Below are positions 49,751-60,950 of a stretch of DNA of 64,000 nt, one piece after another (positions within the stretch are counted from its first letter, which is position 1; every line of letters starts with the position of its first letter). This DNA comes from Diphasiastrum complanatum (lineage: Eukaryota > Streptophyta > Lycopodiopsida > Lycopodiales > Lycopodiaceae), in assembly GCA_029204225.1 (NCBI GenBank), contig CM055109.1:20390349-20454348 (forward strand). The letters run 5' to 3'. Under the pieces are notes generated by a model, which did not search any database, was not told where the DNA came from, and saw only the letters and a list, made by a program, of their open reading frames with translations. Made by a program: the position numbers and the translations under genes.

Positions 49751-49936
49751 CACTTTCTTTAGTGAAAGTTGCAATATGGGGTCATGCAATAGCCTCCTTC
49801 TTTCGTATGGATCCAAGAGCTCATAGTTCTCGTACTTACTCAAATCAAAACTATGAAATGTGATGATCTAAGCATGGAATTCATCGGTCCATATCCTAAA
49901 ATTTTGAGGGCAACATTTTTCTTAACAAATACTATT

Positions 49937-51233
49937 TTATGCACCCTCATTAGTAAAATTATGTCTTTCAAGAAAATGAGATAGTGCCTTGATTGCCATA
50001 ATCATTGTTTCACCATGCTCATGAAACTTTGAATGGGCCACACTTATGTCATTATCCTTGAAGAACTTCAAATAATGGCCCAATGCATAATCTCTCTAGA
50101 ATTCACCAACAGCAGATTTCTAACCTCCTCGACGAATTAACTCATTAAGATAAAGAGTTTCTTGAAATAAATAGAAGTGTTAGATCAAACATAAAATCTA
50201 GCTATGGACATCAATTGGTACAATTTCAAGACATAAAACTTACGCATTCAACTTTGTCTTCCTCGATGACTGCCTCATCATCACTATTATGATCACCTCT
50301 CGATGTCAATGAGGTCGACGAAGAGATAGTTGGTTTTGGAAAACTAAGTTGACTTTGGAATCTAAGAAACTCCTCGTCAGTTGGAACATCATCCTCCTTA
50401 TCACGCATCTGCTCAATTGCCATCCTCAAGCAGTCCTTTCCTGGAAGAAATTGATCCTTGTCTAGATCATCCACACTAGGGACAAGGTCATCAATGTCAT
50501 AATCAATCAAATCAGAAAACTCATGAAGATCCTTGCTTAAAATGCAAAGTGCCTTGCCTCTATAAAATCATAAAGATCTGAGACGTGCGATAATGTCAAA
50601 AAAAAGTCATTATTAATATTGTAAGTAGGCAAGTGATTAAAGAATTATAATTTGGAGAGAGAGTGGTAGCAGTATGTCTTATAAACATAGCCCTATTTTG
50701 GGCATGAGCAAAATTTGTACAATCGTCATCACTAACACTTGTATCATGAAAGGAAGGCTCTATATCTACAGACTTGGATTTCTTAGATTTAGTACCACTA
50801 GAAGAACCAGCCTCAAAAGTGGAAGGGGAAGCAGTATCTGGATCATCGGGAATATTTTACAGGAAAAAACAAAAGCAAATTGAAACTCCAAAAACCTGCA
50901 TTTTTTATTGTGTAATTGGCAGGTGTCTACAGATTTGAAGTCCTCATACAACTTGGTGAACATTTTGTCAAGCTTAGCTTTATATTTTTTCCTATCCATA
51001 TTCACCAAGTTTTGATAATGCATCATGTCCCTATTTTGATATATGAATAAGGGAAAATTGAGGAGAGACTTAAAATTTAGATAAATCGTAGAAAAGGCCT
51101 CTATACTAGGTCTTTCTGTAATAGAAGGAAGAACAAAAAAAGAAGAAGAAAAAATTGATTTAAAATAGTCTATTCTATTAGTGATTCCAAATTCTTGAAG
51201 GAAAGACAGAAGCTTAGAGTCGTAATCCGACAT
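49937..51233 (-). pseudogene. Unknown multi-exon gene, convergent with the transposase-like gene
   Basis: The first exon starts MSDYDSKLLSFLQEFGITNR at 51,233 and contains NRDMMHYQNLVNMDRKKYKA, to about 50,915. Coding-like DDPDTASPSTFEAGSSSGTK, KSKKSKSVDIEPSF follows in another frame (50,870-50,665). The next exon, 50,559-50,244, is clean (LIDYDIDDLVPSVDDLDKDQ, DEEFLRFQSQLSF), with acceptor TTTTATAG and donor GTAAGT. The last, 50,160-49,937, has two TAG stops (ETLYLNELIRR, LGHYLKFFKDNDISVAHSKF, HEHGETMIMAIKAL). The protein looks acidic and Ser-rich, perhaps 350 residues. I recognise no domain. It lies tail to tail with the plus-strand gene and just below a motif array, like the second gene of a DNA transposon. 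Confidence 0.45.
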
Positions 51234-51269
51234 CGCTCTAGCAACAGATACAAAAAAAGTCAAAAAATC

Positions 51270-52210
51270 CAAGTATCGGTCTAAAGCACAAGGATATCAC
51301 ATAAAAATTAAACACAAAGACATACGTGTTCAAAATCGATATTACTGAGTCAAATATCGGTTTCGAATGTGGCAGAACAAGGCTCAATGCGCTCTCATGG
51401 CAAGGCGCGCTCGAGAGCGATATTAGGGCAACATTGGTTTCAAGAGCAGTATAGTCAGCCGACATGCATAGCTGCTAATCGTACATTTCAAAGCGATATC
51501 AGGCACAAAAAATAGAGAAATTTTGTAAAAATCCGGGTCGTGGGTCGTCTATTTATAAAAAGATTTCACACGTGTGAAATCAGATATGATGGACACGTGG
51601 CAACTTATGATTGACTGATCATTATTATCCGTACAGGTTATCATTAGTTTCGTGTACCACGCGTGTGGTATGACACGTGTTCGCAAGTCATCATTTGAAT
51701 AAGATGAGAATATCCTTTTTGAAACAAATGCACCACTCATCGATTGACATGTGGCTGACAATCACGTGGGCCAATTATTGCATAATTAATGACTGTTCAT
51801 GTGGACACATGGATGGCTCAGATGACTCCATGTTGCAGTCCCCTGACATTCCACACGTGCAATTTTTTTTTTATATATATAAATATAGGCCACAAGAGGT
51901 CATTTTTTTCTTGCAAAAAGACCGTTTTTAATCCGGATATCACTTTCAAGCGCGTATCGACTATAGCCAAGCCATTACCTAGCTATATCGACTTTCAAGC
52001 GCATATCGACTATAGCCAAGCCATTACCTAGCTATATCGCGCTCGAGTCCGATATCCAACGTCTTGATATCGCTCTTGAGCGCACTTTCGACGTTATATT
52101 TTTTTGTTTCCTTTTACGTTCGAATCCCATATCATCCTCCTAATATTGCTTTCAAGTGCAGACTTCATACTCTTTCTCAAGAGGTGCTGTCGTGTGCTCA
52201 AAAGCGATAC
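51270..52210. repeat. Array of an 18-bp motif, ATATCG(N)CTTTCAAGCGC-like, both orientations
   Basis: Clear copies: GCGCTCGAGAGCGATATT (51,407), GATATCACTTTCAAGCGC (51,936), TATCGACTTTCAAGCGC (51,986), GATATCGCTCTTGAGCGC (52,066), AATATTGCTTTCAAGTGC (52,142). Weaker ones lie near 51,274, 51,352, 51,493, 52,033 and 52,200. A 49-base unit holding one copy is duplicated exactly or nearly so (51,942-51,990 and 51,991-52,039). Clustered short motifs in both directions next to a transposon gene resemble the subterminal binding-site arrays of CACTA elements. That function is inferred. Confidence 0.75.
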
Positions 52211-52258
52211 TGTATCTTTTTTTATTGTTTTTTGTTTTGTTTTTGTTCTAACTATGAT

Positions 52259-52445
52259 GGCATGTGTCAAGTCCACTACCTGTCAAATTACCTCTATACA
52301 GCCTTCTACATCTCGTGTGCCTCCAGGGACTGGTTGTAGATGTGGCCGAAAGTAGGTTTAGTTGAGAGAGATCAAGAAGCTCCAAAGATCAATAGAATTG
52401 TTGATTCCAAAATCTCATTTTAGTTGATCTGTGAGGAGTTTCTCC
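52259..52445 (+). pseudogene. Histone H3 / CENH3-like pseudogene, N-terminal part
   Basis: In one frame from the ATG at 52,259 I read MACVKST at the start (H3 starts MARTKQT) and then the alpha-N and alpha-1 region as LREIKKLQRSIELLIPKSHF, a stop, then SVRSFS. Canonical H3 has [20 protein letters not shown]...VREIA. LLIP and VRS are more like centromeric H3 (CENH3). Stops lie in the places of conserved residues (AAG TAG GTT TAG before LREI, TGA before SVRS), each explainable by C-to-T change. Similarity ends at 52,445; the histone fold helices 2 and 3 are not found. A coding-like run in another frame (VLKSILLAFQYDRNDSF, 52,450-52,580) is unrelated as far as I can tell. Confidence 0.5.
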
Positions 52446-53066
52446 TGATGATGTTCTGAAATCGATACTTCTAGCTTTTCAGTATGATCGAAATGATAGT
52501 TTTGTCTTTTTGCTTTTTCAAAATGTTCTTTTAGATGATGGATGCATCAAAACCCAAGAGTTTCTTGAATATTTTCTTGGCATCATAGTCCATTGTCATC
52601 TTTCTCATTGAAAAGAAGCACCGAATCGATTGAAAAGGATGGTTTCTTTGACGACGCCATTCGTTATGTGCAACAACTATGAATTTGAAATTGTGTAAGA
52701 AATTTTTTGAAACATTGAATTTTTTGGCGCTATGAGTTAACTCTTCTTTTGGCAGTAAACCATGATTTTATGAGTCATTTACATTAATTCTACATCGATT
52801 TACTCAATTTAACCTTGCATAGCCTCATGTCATATTCATTTTTTAATTTGGTTAGGCCTCTTCGGGCAGTGATGAGTTGGAAGGGTAGGCCTCAACATCC
52901 AATAACATTTCCACATGCTGCCCAATGAAACATTTATATATTTATAAAGTTTCATTTTATTTATATTTAAAAGCTACGTTACATAGAAGATTGATATCAG
53001 AGTCTCTATTGGTCCACATGGCAATGCAAATGAGGAGAAAATAAAAAGGCATTTTTTAGAAAGATC

Positions 53067-53300
53067 GTGAGAAGAAAAATTTCACGAAGACATTCGCGAC
53101 TCTCTTTCGAGATTCGGCTGGAGTTCAGATGCGTTCGCTGCGCACTGCCAGCTGAAATACTCCTACAATCCTTCAAAGGGTAGTCAGGTACTACTGATCT
53201 ACATTCATAAAATTAATATAGCATTCGACTTCATTTCAACCAAGGTGTGGAATTCAACAAGAAAACTTAGAGATATTAAAATAAACAGCATAAGCATTTG
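53067..53300 (+). other. Exon-like open stretch, unknown
   Basis: An open frame without ATG contains DIRDSLSRFGWSSDAFAAHC and QLKYSYNPSKG, with higher GC than its surroundings. The composition is protein-like but I do not recognise it. A second GC-richer patch at 53,361-53,420 follows a possible acceptor (TTTCTTCAG). Confidence 0.3.
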
Positions 53301-53439
53301 ACATTCAAGATCAGACATAAGCAAAAAATAATCTATATTGATTTTCTCTGATTTCTTCAGGGCTCTGCATGCAAATCCACGCAGTGCGTTGGCGTGAGAG
53401 AATCACGATTCGCGTCGGGCTCTAATTTTCTTTAATGTC

Positions 53440-53983
53440 TTGCACTTGATTGATTTCGCAATCTATCTTGAAAATTCTAAGGCAAGAGCACATAGAACAT
53501 GTTCACCATCATACATTCACATGTAAAGACAACTTATGATGAAAAAAACTAAGAATATGGGTTGCTCTCGGGTAGAGAGAGAAAGCAACAAAAGTGTGAT
53601 GTGTAGAATCTCACAATCTCTCCAAAAAACTAAGTGTCAAAGCACTCTCTTCCTCTCTCAAGTAGAAATTTGAGCTCCAATAGATGCAATATGATTGGAC
53701 CTCTCTTATCTCTCCTCTTATTTTGATTGGTCTAGTGACATAAGGACCCTCAATTTTGATTGGACCAATTTCATGGATGTTTCACTTTTGATTGGTCACA
53801 TGACTTCATGACAACAATAGTAAAGTGTCACTAGCCCTCTACCATCATGCCATGTGTAAGAAGCCTAACCTACCTCGAGCTACATCACACACCAAAATTG
53901 GCCTAATCACCTACAAAGATGTGTACTTGGAAAAGTCAAAATACCCCCAAACTCAACATAGATAGCTTTTACTATTTTTCACA
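53440..53983 (-). repeat. LTR A-like copy, 3' LTR of the copia fragment at 54 kb
   Basis: On the minus strand TTTTAAGGAGGAG is followed at 53,983 by TGTGAAAAATAGTAAAAGC. The sequence shares CTCGGGTAGAGAGAGAAAGC with the other family A LTRs. The far end is approximate. Confidence 0.6.
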
Positions 53984-54155
53984 CTCCTCCTTAAAAGATA
54001 TGTATTCTAAATTAACATAGATCCTGGAATCAAGCCAAGATTAGATCTAAGCTTGATGAAAGCACTCTTGAGTAATGGTTTGGTGAGAAGACTGGCAATG
54101 CATGATGATGATCCAATATGCTCCAAGTTGATCTCTCCTCCAATAAGCTTTTCCC

Positions 54156-54874
54156 TTACAAAATGGTGTGCAACTTCAATATGTTGCTCCTTGCATGAAA
54201 GATAGGATTGTTGGCAAGTGCTTGAGCCGAGATGTTGTCACACACTTCTTCTTTGATGCACTTGAGCTCCAAAAGCAATCTTGTTGTAAGGGCCTTGTTT
54301 CTTGGATAGCCAAGATACAAAATTTTGTCCAAGAAAGATAGTATAGGCACTTATGGATTTCCTATCCACATTCTCACTTGCAAAATTCGAATCTGAGTAG
54401 GCAACCATTGATAGATCCTCACTTTTGTAGAATAATTCACAATGATATGTAGAGCACACATATCTCAAGACTCTCTTGGCCGATTTCCTTTTTTGGATCT
54501 TGCATTAATTGACTTAGCTTGTGCACACAAAAGCTCAAATCGGGCCTAGTACTAGTTAACCAAATTAGGGAGCCAATAAGACTCCTAAAAAGGGTGATGT
54601 TCTCGAAGGATCTTTCATCTCCCTTGATAGGATCTTTTACAATATGCTCCATAGGTGTATCTATACTCTTGCAATATTCCATATGAAACTTTTTGAGCAT
54701 TGAAAGAGCATATCTATATTGACTAATGAAAGCATGATATTGACATAAATCAATCTCCAGGCCTAGTATGTAGTGAAGCTCACCTAGATCTTGCATCCTG
54801 AATTCACTACCAAGTGCACTTTTTGTCTCATCTACTAACTTCATGCAATTTCCACATAAACTTTTTGGGCACAT
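54156..54874 (-). pseudogene. Copia reverse transcriptase end and RNase H
   Basis: Starts inside reverse transcriptase, past the YVDD box (KLVDETKSALGSEFRMQDLG, LHYILGLEIDL, SLIGSLIWLTSTRPDLSF). RNase H is in two further frames (YSDSNFASENVDRKSISAY, SWLSKKQ, ANNPIFHARS). Two frameshifts. The left part of the element is cut off at about 54,880. Confidence 0.85.
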
Positions 54875-55091
54875 GCACTAATAACACATGCATCGACTAT
54901 CCGAAGAGATGCAACAATTATATGAAAGTCTCTGAAAAACCGCCAACTGGCATGAATGTGGCCCACCACCAGCACACACGCAACAAATGGAGATTTGAGG
55001 AAACTTTTTTGTAGCAAGCTCATGGAAATGCGCTGCTTCTTGTGTATCACCAAGAAGTGGCACACCTAGTTGTTTCTTGTTTTTTTGCATG

Positions 55092-55093
<2 letters not shown>

Positions 55094-55137
<44 letters not shown>
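55094..55137 (+). repeat. (GA)n microsatellite
   Basis: Twenty-two GA units. A second, interrupted GA tract lies at 55,348-55,378, directly upstream of the exon-like ORF. Confidence 0.95.
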
Positions 55138-55140
<3 letters not shown>

Positions 55141-55374
55141 GCCACATGCATCATTTTTTGTCTTGAACTTTTAGGATGTCATGTAGATCCGGATGTGCAC
55201 ATTCGGGGCCGAAATTTATCCCGAATGTGCAAGCTTTCATAAATGCATGTGTTTGCTAAGCTTGTACTTCCCAAACTAAAGGCTGGATTGAGGTGTGACT
55301 CACACATGGAGTAGAATGGTGACGAGTAGAATGGATGTGGTGAGGCTAGAGAGAGAGAGAGAGAGTGAGAGAGA

Positions 55375-55507
55375 GTGAGTACAGCGGGCTCTCGTAGCAC
55401 CTTATTATTCATGAAAACTTGGGGCGTGTTTTCGGCTGAGCAGGGTTTACTCAATTTGCAATCGACACCTTCCATTCAGAAATGTGCTTGCCCTTTCCAT
55501 CAATCAG
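55375..55507 (+). other. Possible first exon of a host gene, truncated
   Basis: An ORF follows a GA-rich leader and reads STLLFMKTWGVFSAEQGLLN and STPSIQKCACPFHQS before a textbook donor (ATCAG|GTAAGT at 55,508). The Ser/Thr-rich, weakly basic N-terminus would suit an organelle transit peptide. No following exon is found within several kilobases, so it may be a captured or broken first exon. Not recognised. Confidence 0.3.
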
Positions 55508-55989
55508 GTAAGTCATTCATCGATATTCACTCCTACTCGCTCTGTTTTTGTAGCAAAACAACCGCACTCATGTTCTTTGTAAGCATCTTGTTCTCCCTCT
55601 ATTGGCGTAGAGCCAAGAGTTTTCTGGAGACTATAGCTGGGGCGAATTAAGAAGTTGACCTGCCAAGCATCAAGGACGAAGTTACGGAGCCAAAGTGGTT
55701 GCATTGGGTTGTCTTTCTTTTTCCGTATAGATATATTATATAAAATTTTTATGAGATAATCTTTTGCAAGAAAGTGTTTTCCTGATTTCGACCAATAATG
55801 AAAATCCAAAGATGAAATTCTTCTGAAACAAATATTCTCCTTATTCTTCAAGAATGTATCACAATGTCATTTTTAACTCCATATGCACTCTAATCAACAT
55901 TTTTACTCTTGGACGACAATTAAACCATGGCTATGATGTGTAGGGGTGATTTTGTGTCTCTGTATGAAACTCGTGAGAGTTTTATACCA

Positions 55990-56245
55990 TGCAGAGTTCT
56001 AAAGAATTGTTTAGAGCCTGTCCGGAGTTTTATTGAAAGGATCAAACATCTCCAATCATAACATAATCCAAAATTGACTCTGGACATGCAATGAGTATGT
56101 GGTTTTTAGTTGGATTACCGAAAAGCATCAGGAATGAACTCAAATGAAGGGAGTAATATGTGACATTGCAACAAGAAATGGAAGATGTGGTAGGAGAGGA
56201 AGATGAAGAGTCAGATGATGAACCCAATAGTGGAATGTTGTCATG
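55990..56245 (+). pseudogene. Possible gag scrap
   Basis: In one frame WFLVGLPKSIRNELK and, after a stop, YVTLQQEMEDVVGEEDEESD recall the end of a retrotransposon gag core. Only about 40 residues can be aligned by eye, so this is weak. Confidence 0.2.
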
Positions 56246-57800
56246 AGATTTGAATCAAGATTCTACTTATTTTCTTACAAGCATCAAATCCAATCTTTTG
56301 GCTTTGAGTATAAGACCACTTTTGGTTTTATATGATACACGGAATAATTAATATTGTTTAAAGTAAAAAGTTGAGTTGGTTATACCATGAACCATAGCAC
56401 ATTTATGTTTATAAACTAATGAAGCTGTATATTTTAAGATTTATTATTATTAAACCCCAATATTACTAAATCTTAAACGCTTTACATTTACAAATTCAAA
56501 TTCTATAATTCGTAAATCCTAACCATATTGGGCAATATGGCATCGAGTTAAAAGATAATGGTAGTTATAAACAAAATAATTATGGAGAGCATCACAGAGA
56601 TCGAATAGAGAACAATTTGAAGGTCGTAGAGATATTTGCTACAGGAACTTAAATGCAATCATTAATGTGCTGGTGGCAGTACAAAGGAATTTTTCTATGA
56701 GTCTTTTACAACAAACTCAAGAGCATCAATTCAATCAATTGTAAAATGCATGACAATTACCCTCATATTGCTGTGGAAGCCTCTAGAGAGCTTCCAAGGA
56801 AGCTACCATATTATGGCTATCACAAGGTCCCTGGCCTGGTTAGCTTAACTTATCCACCAATTTATAAACATAAGGACTATTGATTCATGACCCTGAGAAT
56901 AACAATGACAAAGGAATGAGCAAAGCCCCTTATATGCACCAGTCCAAAAAAATGTTGATAACTCTCTTCTACTAAGAAACACATCGCCCTCGATGTGTGC
57001 AGTATAAGAAGCATGTTTCGAAAAAACTATGGCATGGGTACGGTGATTGATGTTGTAAATGAAAATTAAAATGGCCCAAGAGATTTGGCTTGGTGTTGGA
57101 GCAACCGAGTATGTGCAAATACATCAATGAACTCCCATGTGGCCTTGTCAATAGGCCTATCATTCCATTGTACCAAATACTATTAATTACTGTATATAGC
57201 GTTGGCATTGCCTATGTTGGAAATGTGAAAAATAGTAGCTAGTAGGAACATAAATGCTAAGGATCATGTAGAAACTCAACATCATAGAGCTCATCAAATC
57301 TAATCGTAGCAGGTAAGAGACTAAAAGAGTATCACATATTGGAGTAGATTGCTGTAGCAAGTAGCTTTATGTGATAACCATAGTAGCAACCAAACACGTT
57401 TGAAACCTACCACCAATGTGAGTGTTGATGCACTATTGGGGCCCCGAACCTGCAACAGACCGTGCTCTCTCTGCGCAGTAAAATTTGCCTCCGTTGCTGA
57501 CTGCTGCAGCCTCCATCGCCCTTTTGTGAATTAGTTTTCACTCGTAACTTCCTTCCCAGTGCACCAGGGATCAAACGGGATTGCTGCCAAAAGTTTTCTA
57601 CCATTCTAGAGCAATGGAAGCATCAGAATGCATAAAAACTCATTTCTTTGAATGTTATTTGTGTTTGCTTAAATCTGATCCTATTTTTACCTCTTAGATT
57701 CAACCACTTAATACTCCATTGTTGCTTATCAGAACATCCTAGGATTTTGCAGGTTAGGTTGGAAGACTAGGGTGCCCTAATCTAAACGTTTTATTTGATT
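56246..57800. other. No gene seen
   Basis: AT-rich sequence with only short ORFs (for example 56,972-57,208 and 57,407-57,604, both minus). No repeat or element was recognised. Confidence 0.4.
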
Positions 57801-57820
57801 TTAAGCATAGTTGCCTGCCC

Positions 57821-57990
57821 TGGTTCAAATCGGCCGATTCGACTGGTTCGAACTGGCTAGGTCAAGTTCGAATCGGCCGATTTAAACAATTTTTCATTTT
57901 TGGGGCGATTTGAAATTTTTTTTACACGGTAACCGATTTGGACAGGTTTTTGATTCGAACCGCGATTCTTTGTTCGAATCACCAATTTGT
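57821..57990. repeat. Cluster of the palindrome AATCGGCCGATT
   Basis: Exact 12-bp palindromes at 57,828-57,839 and 57,871-57,882, with related GGTTCGAA and ATTCGAACC phrases around them (57,841, 57,865, 57,951). Confidence 0.6.
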
Positions 57991-58768
57991 GAAACATGGA
58001 TTTTAAGCATCGTGACATCTTTGACATACATCGCATGTTTGTTTAATGATATTGTAGGCTTGTTAATTGTCCTATGCTCTTTAATTTTCTGCTATTTTAT
58101 TGTATAACATCTAATGAGCAATTTCTTGAACAAATTTGAATTTTTTTTAAAGAACCCTAAAATCAAAAAAACGTTTGAAACGCTTGGTGCATTTTTTCAA
58201 ACATTTTGGATAGAAGTTTGCAGTAGGAGTGCTTTTGCTTATTTCTCAGCTTGTTACAGAAGTATTAGTCAAGTATAGATACTTTTGGATAGTCTAGCCA
58301 TGACACACACCATGATTCACAGAGTTGGATGCGTTTTTGGCTAAAGGGAATGCTATGGAACCTATGCTCAAACAAATTTTGGTAGAATTGACCTCATTCA
58401 ATCAAGATTCCACATAGAATTTTATTCAAGCTAGCACAAATAGTTTGAGCAGTTATCGGTAAACAAAATGACAAATATCTAAAAAAATATATGTGAAAGA
58501 GCTTCTTTTTTCCTAGAAACTAAATATGAGCATTAGAAGATGGAAGAGATGAGACTTCCTTCAAATTAAAGGCCAAATGCTTTATAGCTTTAGCTTTCGA
58601 TTCCAATAAGAAGTCATAGACTACAGAAGATTCTTCAATATGTTAAATGAACTTAGTAGAACTTTGAGGACCGTTATCAACATATTTGTCGTGTAACTTT
58701 TGACATCTTTCCAAACCATTGGATGATTTCAAACTTTCTTCACACAAGAAGAAAGAGGATTTATAACT
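57991..58768. other. No gene; probable truncated end of the gypsy element
   Basis: There is no polypurine tract or 3' LTR below the integrase end at 58,769, so the gypsy element has lost its 3' end. Confidence 0.4.
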
Positions 58769-59640
58769 TTAGGCTTTTTGAAAATGAATCTGCTTCGGAA
58801 ATATCTGTATGCGAGAAGATTTAAAAAACAGATAACAATAGTATGTGAAGATCATGCAAGATAAAAGACCTAAGAGAATTTTAAATTGATAAAAGTGAGA
58901 ACTAGAAACACCTAGATCTAAAAGAGGTGCATAGCCATGAGATAATAAAAATGGAGAGACACCTGTGCTGGTACTAACAGAGCTATTATAGCTATACTCT
59001 GCTATTATAAATGCTGATCCCAATCCTTCCCTGAAGGAGTAACAAAATGGCGTAAATAATCCTCAAGGATCCTGTTAAGGACCTCAGACTGCCCATCAGA
59101 AGTAGAATGATAAGCAAAACCCATAAAAAGCTGAACATTCAAAATACGCATAAGCTCTGTCCAGAATATAGATGTAAACTTACTATCCCGATCAGAAAGG
59201 ATAGTACGAGGAAATCCATGCAGGCGGAAAATCTCTGATAGGAACAAACGTGCACACTGCTCTGCTGTGATAGTACTGCGAACTGGGATAAAATGTGCCT
59301 GTTTCGAGAACCTGTCAACTACCACCATACATGAATCGTGACCACGCTGGGTATGGGGAAGGCCAAGGATAAAGTCCATAGATATATCAGTTCACTGGCG
59401 ATGAGGAATAGGCCAACTCTGGAGCAAACCAGCAGATTTAGAACAGGAGTACTTATTACGAAGACAGAAAGGGCAGGTACGAATAAGTACAGCAAGCTCA
59501 GATCGAAGAGAGGGCCAATAGAAATGGTCTTTGAGACGAGCATAAGACTTCTGAAAACCAAAGTGACCCCCAACAGGAGAGGAATGAGCATCCGACAACA
59601 ACTGGGAACGGATACCCAAAGAACTAGGGATACAAAGGAA
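58769..59640 (-). pseudogene. Gypsy integrase
   Basis: Three frames, in order on the minus strand. The HHCC zinc domain (59,392-59,619) reads HSSPVGGHFGFQKSYARLKD and CPFCLRNK. The core (59,005-59,379) has the expected acidic residues in MDFILGLP/VVVDRFSK, ILSDRDSKF and DGQSEVLNRILEDYL. The C-terminal part is YNSSVSTSTGVSPFLLSHGY. A stop or shift separates each part. The protein ends in sequence without a chromodomain, which is either absent or lost with the 3' end. Confidence 0.88.
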
Positions 59641-60870
59641 TCATAATGATAAAGACGATTGTCAATAATGGAGTAAACCTGATGAGGATGGGACGAAACA
59701 GGTGGGGCAGAACTATAAACATCACGAAAATCAGAACATGTAAGGTATGGTGCAGGTAGAGCATCAAACCATGGAGGAATAGTAGAAACGAGTGTATTTA
59801 GCAAAGCTGGAAGACGAGATAATGCATCAGCAGCAGTGTTAGCACGACCAGGACGATACAATATGGAGAAATTAAAAGACTGTAAAAACTGCAACCAACG
59901 AAATTGACGATCACTAAGGTCACGTTGAGAAAACAGATAACGTAAAGACTGGTGATCAGTAATAATGTCAAATGGGACTCGATACAGATAAGAGCATAGA
60001 TAATAGCAAGAAGCTCTTTCTCATGCACAGAATAACGTTGCTCATAAGAGCGAAGACGACGCGACTCATAAGCAATAATACATTGTGACTGGCGAAGTAA
60101 AGCACCCAAACCAATATTACTAGCATCAGTCTCAACAAGAAACTTCTGATCAAACTGTGGTAAACACATAACGGCAGCATCAACAACAACACGACGAAGA
60201 GTATCAAACGCTGTCTGACAATCAGGAGTCCACAGAAAAGTACTAGACTTCTTCAAAAGTGCATGAAGAGGAGCTGCGATGGTGGCAAAATGAGGAACTG
60301 GATGACGAAGGTGTGGCTAACCCAAGAAACATACGAACATGATGAATATCAGTAGGTATAGGCCAATCCTGGATGGCCTGAACCTTATGAGGGTCCAGAC
60401 GAATGTGACCATTACAAATAAGAAAACCAAGAAACTCGATCTCAGAAACAGCAAAAGAACATTTAGACAACTTAGCATATAACTGGTGGTGTACAAGTAA
60501 CTGAAAGACCGAGGAAAGATGGGCAACATGCTTAGCAAGAGACTGACTAAAAATAAGAATATCATCAAAATAAACCAAGACACAATGACCAAGAAGCGGA
60601 CGTAAGTCATTATTCATCACATTTTGGAACGTAGGAGGGCCATTAGTAACACCAAAAGGAAGCACACAAAATTCATATAAACCAAGATGAGTACGGAAAG
60701 CAGTCTATGTTCGTCAGAAGGGTGCATCCTGATTTGGTAATATCTAGAACGAAGGTCTATCTTGGAAAAGATTTTAGAGGTACCGAGCTGGTCAAAGAGG
60801 TCATCCATGTGTGGAATAGGGTATTGATTACGAATAGTCAACTTATTTAAAGCACGGTAATCAATACAAA
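59641..60870 (-). pseudogene. Gypsy reverse transcriptase and RNase H
   Basis: Order on the minus strand: [20 protein letters not shown] with [15 protein letters not shown] (60,841-60,700), then after a shift [17 protein letters not shown] with the catalytic VYFDDILIFS (about 60,565). Next come LGFLICNGHI and the connection, then RNase H (60,256-59,970: FLVETDASNIGLGALL, RRLRSYEQRYSVHEKELLAI) and FNFSILYRPGRANTAADALS leading to integrase. At least three frameshifts, but every domain is present. Confidence 0.88.
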
Positions 60871-60950
60871 GCGTTTGGTACCATCTTTCTTATTAATAAG
60901 GAGAACAGGAGCACCAAAAGGGCTGTGACTAGGAACAATGAGACCCTGAT

